Assembly (NCBI RefSeq): GCF_017876535.1
Contig: NZ_JAGIOF010000001.1
Location: 3,038,001 to 3,102,000 of the forward strand
Direction: 5' to 3'
Origin: Paeniglutamicibacter kerguelensis
GTDB taxonomy: Bacteria > Actinomycetota > Actinomycetes > Actinomycetales > Micrococcaceae
DNA: 64,000 bases
Position 1 is the first letter of the stretch. Every line of letters starts with the position of its first letter. Positions 57,679-64,000 of the stretch are shown here, piece by piece. The position numbers and the translations under genes were made by a program. Under the pieces are notes generated by a model. It had not been told where the DNA came from, did not search any database, and saw nothing but the letters and a program-made list of their open reading frames with translations.

Positions 57679-60108
57679 TCAGCCGCCCAGGCCGGCCCGG
57701 CGCAGCGCCTCGGCCATGGCGGTGTTGGCGTTGGAACCGGCACCGCCGGTGGCGTTGGCCTGCTTCGGCTTTCCCGGGCGGGAACCGTTGCCCGTGCCGC
57801 GATCGCCCCGTGCATTTTCGCCGCGTGAATCCCCGCGTGAATCCCCGCGTGAATCGCCGCCGCGTGGCTGGCGCGGGCCACGCTGTTCGGGGCGCTGGCC
57901 GCCGCGTGCGGGCTTGGCCGCGGGCTCGTCGTCAAGGCGCAGCGTCAGCGAGATGCGCTTGCGCGCGGGATCGACCTCCAGCACCTTGACTTTGACGACC
58001 TGCCCGGAGGTGACGACCTCGCGCGGATCGGAAATGAACTTGTTGCTCATCGCCGAGACGTGGACCAGGCCGTCCTGGTGCACCCCCACGTCGACGAACG
58101 CGCCGAATGCGGCGACGTTGGAAACCGTCCCCTCCAGGACCATGCCGACCTGAAGGTCGCCGATCTTCTCCACGCCTTCCTTGAGGTTGGCGGTCTTGAA
58201 GTCGGGACGCGGGTCGCGGGCGGGGCGGACCAGCTCGGAGATGACGTCCTGCACGGTGGGCAGGCCGAACTGCTCGGTGACGAAGTCGGCCGCGTTCAGG
58301 GTGGCCACCGACTGGTTCTTGGCCGTCGCAGCACCCAGCAGCGCCTCGGCCAGGCCATAGGCCTCCGGGTGCACGGCCGAGGCATCCAGCGGCTGCTTGC
58401 CGCCGGTGACGCGCAGGAAGCCGGCGCACTGCTCGAACGCCTTGGCGCCCAGGCGCGGCACCTTCAGCAGGGCCTTGCGTGTGGCGAAGGGTCCGTTGGC
58501 GTTGCGGTAGTCGACGATGTTGCGGCTCAGCAGCGGGCCGACGCCGGCCACGCGGGCCAGCAGCGCCGGGGAGGCGGTGTTCACGTCCACGCCCACGGCG
58601 TTCACGCAGTCCTCCACCACGGCGTCCAGCGAGCGGTCAAGCTTGGCGGGGGTCAAATCGTGCTGGTACTGGCCCACGCCGATCGACTTGGGTTCGATCT
58701 TCACCAGCTCGGCCAGCGGGTCCTGCAGGCGGCGGGCGATCGACACGGCGCCGCGGATGGACACGTCAAGCTCCGGCAGCTCGGCGCTGGCCAGCGCGGA
58801 GGCCGAGTACACGGAGGCCCCGGCCTCGGAGACGATCACCTTGGCTGGCTTGTTGGTCAGCTTGGCGATGACCTCGCCGGCGAGCTTGTCGGTTTCCCGG
58901 CTGGCGGTGCCGTTGCCCACGGCGATGAGTTCGGTGCCGTGCTTGGCGGCCAGTGCGACAAGCGTTGCGACAGACTGGTCCCACTTGTTGGCCGGGGCGT
59001 GCGGGTAGATGGTGGCGGTGTCCACGACCTTGCCGGTGGCATCGACGACGGCGACCTTCACGCCGGTGCGCAGGCCCGGGTCCAGGCCCAGCACTGCGCG
59101 GTTGCCGGCCGGGGCCGCGAGCAGCACGTCGCGCAGGTTCGCGGCGAACACCTTCACGCTGGCTTCCTCGGCGGCCTCGAAGAGGCGGGTGCGCAGGTCG
59201 GACTCGAGCCGTGCCAGCAGGCGCCCGCGCCAGGCCAGGCGCACGGTCTGCGACAGCCACTTGCCCGCCGGGCCGTCGGCCCCGGCCTTGATGCCCAGCG
59301 ACTTGGCGACTGCTGCCTCGTAGCCGGCGCGGGCCTCGGCCAGCGCGTCGTCGTCGCGCGGGTCGGCCTCGGCAAGCTCCAGGTTCAGCGCGCCGTCGCG
59401 CTCGCCGCGCAACAGGGCCAGCACCCGGTGGGAAGGCTGGGTGGCGACCGGCTGGACGAAGTCCTCGTAGTCGGAGAACTTTGCGGCGTCGGCCGCTGCG
59501 ACTCCCGGGGCGGTCTTGGAGGCGATCTTGCCGCGGGTCCAGAGGCGCTCGCGCAGCTCGGAAACCAGCACGGCGTCCTGGGAGGCGCGTTCGGTCAGGA
59601 TCGCACGCGCCCCGGAGAGGGCGTCTGCCGCCGCATTGATCTCATGCTCCGCATTCAGGAAGCCTGCGGCCAGCGCCTCCGGGTCCTGGGTGGGGTCGGC
59701 AACCAGCGAATCGGCAAGCGGTTCGAGCCCTGCTTCGCGGGCGATCTGTGCGCGGGTGCGGCGCTTGGACTTGTACGGCAGGTACAGGTCTTCAAGCTCT
59801 GCCTTGGTGGTTGCGGCGTTGATCGCGGCCTCCAGCTCGGCGGTGAGCTTGCCCGCCTCCTGGATGGACTTCAGGATCGAGGCACGGCGTTCCTCCAGCT
59901 CGCGCAGGTAGCGCAACCTCTCTTCAAGCATGCGCAGCTGTGCGTCGTCGAGGGTGCCCGTGGCTTCCTTGCGGTACCTGGCGATGAACGGCACGGTGGA
60001 ACCGGCATCGAGCAATTCGACGGCGGCCTTCACCTGCCAGGTGGCAACGCGGGTGGTGCCTTCCGAAAGTTCGGCGGCAATGGTGTCAATAATTCGCTTC
60101 TGGCTCAC
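57679..60108 (-). CDS. tex: Tex family RNA-binding transcription accessory protein
   Basis: An 809-residue Tex protein. It has an N-terminal helical region (IIDTIAAEL...VPFIARYRKEATG, about 4-50) and a YqgF/RNase-H-like domain (RAVLGLDPGLRTGVKVAVVD, about 330-350). Helix-hairpin-helix repeats (VNTASPALLARVAGVGP, about 510-530) and an S1 domain follow (GMVLEGTVSNVAAFGAFVDVGVHQDGLVHVS, about 660-690). An extra tail of 80 residues contains SRGDSRGDSRGE-type repeats and basic residues, probably RNA-binding. The start is the GTG at 60108. Tex binds nucleic acid and affects transcription and rRNA-related processes. Confidence 0.93.
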   Translation of the reverse strand: MSQKRIIDTIAAELSEGTTRVATWQVKAAVELLDAGSTVPFIARYRKEATGTLDDAQLRMLEERLRYLRELEERRASILKSIQEAGKLTAELEAAINAATTKAELEDLYLPYKSKRRTRAQIAREAGLEPLADSLVADPTQDPEALAAGFLNAEHEINAAADALSGARAILTERASQDAVLVSELRERLWTRGKIASKTAPGVAAADAAKFSDYEDFVQPVATQPSHRVLALLRGERDGALNLELAEADPRDDDALAEARAGYEAAVAKSLGIKAGADGPAGKWLSQTVRLAWRGRLLARLESDLRTRLFEAAEEASVKVFAANLRDVLLAAPAGNRAVLGLDPGLRTGVKVAVVDATGKVVDTATIYPHAPANKWDQSVATLVALAAKHGTELIAVGNGTASRETDKLAGEVIAKLTNKPAKVIVSEAGASVYSASALASAELPELDVSIRGAVSIARRLQDPLAELVKIEPKSIGVGQYQHDLTPAKLDRSLDAVVEDCVNAVGVDVNTASPALLARVAGVGPLLSRNIVDYRNANGPFATRKALLKVPRLGAKAFEQCAGFLRVTGGKQPLDASAVHPEAYGLAEALLGAATAKNQSVATLNAADFVTEQFGLPTVQDVISELVRPARDPRPDFKTANLKEGVEKIGDLQVGMVLEGTVSNVAAFGAFVDVGVHQDGLVHVSAMSNKFISDPREVVTSGQVVKVKVLEVDPARKRISLTLRLDDEPAAKPARGGQRPEQRGPRQPRGGDSRGDSRGDSRGENARGDRGTGNGSRPGKPKQANATGGAGSNANTAMAEALRRAGLGG

Positions 60109-60319
60109 CCGTACTAGTGTGCCGCATCCTCGGGTGCGGGCGCAGGTTCGAACCGCGCGCGTTTCCGTGCCGCGCGGGCATGCTGCTGTCGTAAATACGA
60201 CATCGCGCAGGGGGTGCCCGGATGCGCAAACATGCAATGCTTGATTTCGACTGTGTCGGGAGCCTGGCGGCTACCCGGACCCAGGTCGTCCCAGTACCCA
60301 GCGAAGGAAGCCTCGAGCA

Positions 60320-61777
60320 GTGAACACCTCCGAACAAAAGACCGCATCCATGCCGGCGCCGAAGAAAGCCGACCCGAAGCTGCCCCGGCTGGCCGAGGTC
60401 CCGGCCTTCACCGAGTGGATGGCGCAGGGCTGGGCGGATCCGGAGCGCACCCCCGCGGCCAGCATGGATGCCGCCGCGGCCGCCGCGGCCCACCGCAACA
60501 AGCTCTCCGCGGCCCTGCCCGGGTCGACCATTGTGGTGGCCGCGGGATGGGCACCGGTCCGCAGCAACGACTGCTTCTACGACTTCCGCCCGCACTCGGA
60601 TTTCCTCTGGCTGACCAACTGCAACGCCGAAGGCGCCGTGCTGGTCGGCACCCCGCGCCCCGGAGGCCACGACTACCGCCTGTTCGTCCCGGCTCCCGCA
60701 CTGCCCGGTGACCCGGCGTTCTTCACCAGCGCGGCGCACGGCGAACTCTGGGTTGGCGCCGCACACGGCCCAACGCACTGGGAACAGGCCCTGGGCCTGC
60801 CCACCTCCCCGCTCGGCGCCCTCGACGAGGCGCTGTCCAAGCTGTCCGGCGCCGAGGCAGCCGGCAACCTGGATTCCTCCATGGTGGCAACCCACGGGCT
60901 GAACCCCTCCGCCACGCTGCGCCGCACCCTGGGCGAATTGCGCCTGCTCAAGGACGCCTGGGAAATCAACGAACTGCGCAACTCGGTCATCCACACCGTC
61001 GAGGGCTTCTCCCAGGTCATCAACCAGATCCCAACGGCCATCGCCGGCGGCGGCGAACGCTGGCTGCAGGGCACCTTCGACCGGGTGGCCCGCACCCACG
61101 GCCACGGACCGGGCTACGCCACCATCATCGGCTCCGGCCACCACGCACCGACCCTGCACTGGGTGCGCTGCGACGGGCCGGTCCACGAGTCCGAACTGCT
61201 CCTGCTGGACATGGGCGTCGAGGAAAGCAGCTTCTACACCGCCGACGTCACCCGCACCTTCCCCGCCAACGGCCGCTTCACCACGGCCCAGCGCGAGGTC
61301 CACGACCTGGTCGAAAAGGCGCACCGCGCCGGCCTGGCCGAGCTCGCCCCCGGCAAGGACTTCACGGCCTTCCACACCTCCATCATGGAGGTCATCGCCA
61401 ACGGGCTGAGCGACTGGGGCATGCTCCCGGTCTCCGTCGACGAGGCGCTCTCCCCCGCCGGCCAGCACCACCGACGCTGGCTGGTCTGCGGAGTCGGCCA
61501 CCACCTGGGCCTGGACGTGCACGACTGCTCCTCGGCCTCCTACGAGGAATACCAGGGCGCCGTGCTGCAGGAGAACATGGTCCTCACCGTGGAACCGGGC
61601 CTCTACTTCCACAAGCACGATCAGATGGTCCCGCCGGAACTGCGCGGCATGGGCGTGCGTCTCGAGGACGACCTGCTGATCACCGCCGACGGGTACGAGA
61701 ACCTCTCCGACCCGCTGCCCATCGACGCCGCGGGCATCGAAGCTTGGATGGCCGCGCAGGCCGGAGCCCGCGCATGA
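60320..61777 (+). CDS. Aminopeptidase P family (Xaa-Pro) peptidase
   Basis: A 485-residue dinuclear metallopeptidase of the M24B family. The creatinase-like N-terminal domain covers about 40-200. Metal ligands appear in order: LLLDMGVE (first Asp), YTADVTRTF (second Asp), GVGHHLGLDVHD (His), LTVEPGLYF (Glu) and VRLEDDLLIT (Glu). It removes N-terminal residues before proline. A GTG at 60320 follows AAGGAAG. It overlaps the amidohydrolase gene by four nt, so a peptide/dipeptide salvage pair is likely. Confidence 0.92.
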   Translation: MNTSEQKTASMPAPKKADPKLPRLAEVPAFTEWMAQGWADPERTPAASMDAAAAAAAHRNKLSAALPGSTIVVAAGWAPVRSNDCFYDFRPHSDFLWLTNCNAEGAVLVGTPRPGGHDYRLFVPAPALPGDPAFFTSAAHGELWVGAAHGPTHWEQALGLPTSPLGALDEALSKLSGAEAAGNLDSSMVATHGLNPSATLRRTLGELRLLKDAWEINELRNSVIHTVEGFSQVINQIPTAIAGGGERWLQGTFDRVARTHGHGPGYATIIGSGHHAPTLHWVRCDGPVHESELLLLDMGVEESSFYTADVTRTFPANGRFTTAQREVHDLVEKAHRAGLAELAPGKDFTAFHTSIMEVIANGLSDWGMLPVSVDEALSPAGQHHRRWLVCGVGHHLGLDVHDCSSASYEEYQGAVLQENMVLTVEPGLYFHKHDQMVPPELRGMGVRLEDDLLITADGYENLSDPLPIDAAGIEAWMAAQAGARA

Positions 61778-62991
61778 GCGCCGAATCTTCGAACCGCACC
61801 CTGACCATCACCAACGCGCTGGTCTTCGACGGCGAGAACCCGGAGCTCATCCGCGGCAACGTCACGTTCAAGGGCGGGCTGGTCTCGGCCATCGGCGACC
61901 AGGAGGAGGGCGAGCTGCTCGATGCCGGCGGCAAGGTCGTGATCCCGGGCCTGATCGACGCCCACTTCCACGCCTACGCCATCTCGCTGGACGGCATGCG
62001 CAACGAACGCGGACCGCTGTCCTTCGCCGCGCTCGCAGGGGCCAAGCGCCTGGGCGAGGCCCTGTCCCGCGGCTTCACCACCGTGCGCGACGTGGCCGGC
62101 GGCGACATCGGCCTGGCCAGTGCCATCAAGGCCGGGCTGCTACCCTCCCCGCGTTACTTCTACACCGGCCCGGCACTGAGCCAGACCGGCGGACACGGGG
62201 ACCCGCGCGAGGCCGACGTGGACGTCTGCTTCGGCCACGGCCACATGTGCGAGGTCGTCGACGGGCCCGAGCCGCTGCGCATCGCGGTGCGCGAACGCCT
62301 GCGCACCGGAGCCCACGCCATCAAGATCATGGCCAGCGGCGGCGTGGTCTCGCTGACCGACCCGCTGGCCATCCCGCAGTACTCGGACGAGGAAATCTCC
62401 GTGGTGGTCGCGGAGGCAACACGCCGGGGATCCTACGTCGCGGCCCATGCCTATTCCCCGGAGGCCATCGCCCACTCGGTGCGCAACGGCGTGCGTTCGA
62501 TCGAGCACGGCAACCTGCTCGATACGCCCACGGCCGCCCTGATGGCGGAGCACGGCGCGTACCTGGTTCCCACGCTGGCCGCCTATGCCGCCATGGACCG
62601 CCGCGGGGACGAGGTCGGCCTGCCGGAGGTTTCCAAGGCCAAGAACCTGGAGGTGCTCACCGCGGGCCGCGAGGCCATCAAGATCGCCTTGGCCGCCGGC
62701 ATCCCGGTGGGCTTCGGCTCGGACTTGATGGGCGACCTTGCCGACGAACAGCTCAACGGCCTGGCCCTGCAGATCGAGGCCGCGGGCGTCTTTGAGACGC
62801 TGCGCTCGGCTACCAGCGTGAACGCCGCGCTTCTGCAGGAACCGACGCTGGGGCGTCTGGCCCCGGGCATGGTCGCCGATGCGCTCATCCTGGACGGAAA
62901 CCCGTTCGAGGATCCCGCAGTGCTTTTCGACGAGTCCCGTCCGCGCACCGTCGTCCAGGGCGGTGCCGTCGTGGACCTCGGCGCCAGGTAG
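61774..62991 (+). CDS. Amidohydrolase family protein (prolidase/imidazolonepropionase-like)
   Basis: A 405-residue TIM-barrel hydrolase. IPGLIDAHFHAYA (about 56-68) supplies the HxH metal ligands, IKIMASGGVVSLTD (about 179-192) the bridging Lys, AAHAYSPEAI and SIEHGNLLD the two His, and GFGSDLMGDL the Asp. This is the subtype of amidohydrolases acting on acyl-L-proline or hydrophobic dipeptides (Sgx9260-like), which fits its coupling (ATGA overlap) to the Xaa-Pro peptidase. It is cytoplasmic. A hairpin terminator follows. Confidence 0.9.
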   Translation: MSAESSNRTLTITNALVFDGENPELIRGNVTFKGGLVSAIGDQEEGELLDAGGKVVIPGLIDAHFHAYAISLDGMRNERGPLSFAALAGAKRLGEALSRGFTTVRDVAGGDIGLASAIKAGLLPSPRYFYTGPALSQTGGHGDPREADVDVCFGHGHMCEVVDGPEPLRIAVRERLRTGAHAIKIMASGGVVSLTDPLAIPQYSDEEISVVVAEATRRGSYVAAHAYSPEAIAHSVRNGVRSIEHGNLLDTPTAALMAEHGAYLVPTLAAYAAMDRRGDEVGLPEVSKAKNLEVLTAGREAIKIALAAGIPVGFGSDLMGDLADEQLNGLALQIEAAGVFETLRSATSVNAALLQEPTLGRLAPGMVADALILDGNPFEDPAVLFDESRPRTVVQGGAVVDLGAR

Positions 62992-63014
62992 GAATCGAAC
63001 AAGACTCGCGGCGT

Positions 63015-63051
63015 GTGGGCCCGAATGCATTTTCCGTGCATCCGGGCCCAC
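63015..63051 (+). terminator. Terminator after the amidohydrolase gene
   Basis: A 15-bp stem (63015-63029 with 63037-63051, one mismatch) and a seven-nt loop lie 23 nt past the stop codon. Confidence 0.8.
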
Positions 63052-63091
63052 TCACAGGTGCCACCCACGGCCTGCGCCTAAGATGGAACGC

Positions 63092-63451
63092 ATGAGAATT
63101 TTGCTCCCCAAAATGCCAGTGTTCGCCGCGGCCGCAGTGCTGCTTGTTTCGCTGACCGGTTGCGCGGGGATTGCCGACACGGCATCCTCGGCTGCTTCCT
63201 CCGCCGCCACACAGCTGGCCGACGGTGCCAAGAAGGAAATGATCAAGACGGTTTGCTCCCCCATCAAGGACGGCACCATCAACGCCGGCGACCTGAAAAT
63301 CCTCAATTCCATGGTCGATGCGGTGCGCGAGGGCGGCCTGCCCAAGGAAATCGTCAATGCCCTGGATGACGTCGCCGCCGCCGGTGACAATGTCCCGGCC
63401 GATGCCCAGGCCAACCTGGTCGCCGCCTGCGACAACGCACTGGCCAGCTAG
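63092..63451 (+). CDS. Small helical lipoprotein of unknown function
   Basis: A 119-residue lipoprotein. The signal peptide MRILLPKMPVFAAAAVLLVS ends at LTGC (Cys 23). The mature part is Ala-rich and helical, with one further Cys pair (KTVCSP and VAACDNA near the end) that could form a disulfide. No family is recognised. The ATG at 63092 is used; an ATG at 63083 would add three residues. It lies 14 bp upstream of the thermonuclease gene, so the two may be cotranscribed. Confidence 0.65.
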   Translation: MRILLPKMPVFAAAAVLLVSLTGCAGIADTASSAASSAATQLADGAKKEMIKTVCSPIKDGTINAGDLKILNSMVDAVREGGLPKEIVNALDDVAAAGDNVPADAQANLVAACDNALAS

Positions 63452-63465
63452 CCCGAACAGCCTCC

Positions 63466-63996
63466 ATGGGAAAAGCCAAGCGCCTCGGATTCACGGTACT
63501 GGCCCTTGGCCTGTGCATCGCCGCACTGGCGGTCGCTTGGTTTTTCCTCCCCAAACAGAATCATCCCGAACCCGAAACCGAAACCGAGCAGGCGACCATC
63601 CAGCACGTGGTCGACGGCGACACCGTCTACGTGATGCTGGACGGCAAGCGCACCAGGGTGCGCCTCCTCAACGTGGATGCCCCGGAAATCCCGCACCCCG
63701 GCAAGCCCGGTGAATGCTTCGGCGAGGAGGCCACCCGGTTCCTCGCGCAGAAGCTCCCCGAAGGCAGCAAGGTACAACTCGAGTTTGATGTGGAGCGGTT
63801 CGACCGCTACGGCCGCTCCCTGGCCGGGATCACCTACCAGGGAGAGTTCATCAACGAGACGCTGGTGTCCTCCGGACATGCAACCGCCATGAAGGTCAAC
63901 CCCAACGTGAAGTTCTACGAGCCGATGCGCACGGCGCAAAAGAAGGCCGAACGCGCCAAGGCCGGATTGTTCGATCCGGCCAATGGGTGCCGTTAG
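63466..63996 (+). CDS. Thermonuclease family protein (staphylococcal nuclease fold)
   Basis: A 176-residue SNase-fold nuclease. A single N-terminal hydrophobic segment (residues 8-28) acts as signal anchor. The catalytic set appears in order: VDGDTVYV (Asp 51 and 53 region, calcium), RTRVRLLNVDAPE (Arg and Glu, about 62-74) and DRYGRSLA (Arg, about 123-130). A Cys in GECFGEEAT and one at the C-terminus (NGCR) may pair. It degrades DNA or RNA outside the membrane using calcium. The stop codon is four bases before the window end. Confidence 0.88.
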   Translation: MGKAKRLGFTVLALGLCIAALAVAWFFLPKQNHPEPETETEQATIQHVVDGDTVYVMLDGKRTRVRLLNVDAPEIPHPGKPGECFGEEATRFLAQKLPEGSKVQLEFDVERFDRYGRSLAGITYQGEFINETLVSSGHATAMKVNPNVKFYEPMRTAQKKAERAKAGLFDPANGCR

Positions 63997-64000
63997 AAGC

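Overview
The window is 64 kb of high-GC DNA, densely packed with genes on both strands. It looks like the chromosome of an aerobic, Gram-positive actinobacterium. The best guess is Micrococcaceae (Arthrobacter / Paeniglutamicibacter type). Supporting signs are DtxR/IdeR-type iron boxes, a LAXTG-anchored surface protein, a DUF222-HNH protein, an AMIN-like secreted protein, GC-rich hairpin terminators mostly without U-tracts, and frequent GTG starts. The genus is an inference. I see no tRNA, rRNA, IS element, phage or CRISPR, so this is mostly core and accessory metabolism rather than a mobile island.

Layout. 0.1-4.1 kb: GNAT acetyltransferase, LAXTG surface protein, methyltransferase, SDR oxidoreductase. 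4.2-6.8 kb: a probable quinone-stress locus (thiol-dependent hydroquinone reductase, FMN reductase, divergent MarR regulator with three operator-like sites). 6.8-11.2 kb: DUF222/HNH protein and an ABC exporter divergent from a second MarR regulator. 11.3-22.3 kb: two complete ferric-siderophore importers arranged back to back around a 667-bp region with two iron boxes; in the first, the ATPase is fused to a siderophore-interacting (ferric reductase) protein. 22.5-30.5 kb: two small related hypothetical proteins, amino-acid permease, FtsX-type ABC exporter, thioredoxin-like protein, sugar epimerase, YqaJ nuclease, MscS channel. 30.6-38.5 kb: AMIN-like secreted protein, PhzF enzyme, DHA2 drug exporter, DoxX protein, TetR regulator, GNAT, glutaryl-CoA-dehydrogenase-like enzyme, Tat-exported intradiol dioxygenase-like protein. 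38.7-45.0 kb: HrpB helicase, ABC-2 exporter, alpha/beta hydrolase, thiolase.

45.0-49.0 kb holds the least ordinary part. Two tandem copies of a roughly 88-nt structured RNA, duplicated together with their promoters, flank a 45-codon gene ending in a FPASDPPS motif. An aldo/keto reductase, a succinate-semialdehyde-type dehydrogenase and a META-domain lipoprotein follow. 49.3-54.7 kb: AI-2E-family permease, two SH3b-repeat proteins (one an M23 endopeptidase), a gene-poor stretch with an orphan terminator, and ferritin. 54.9-64 kb: SdpI-like protein, a CotA-type multicopper oxidase translationally coupled to a four-helix membrane protein, Tex, an aminopeptidase P/amidohydrolase pair, a lipoprotein and a thermonuclease.

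Functional threads. Iron handling joins two importers, the fused reductase, ferritin and two iron boxes. Thiol/quinone and copper/phenol redox chemistry joins the hydroquinone reductase, FMN reductase and multicopper oxidase. Cell-envelope work joins the LAXTG protein, the SH3b proteins and lipoproteins. All functional calls rest on motif recognition by eye; no database search was run.
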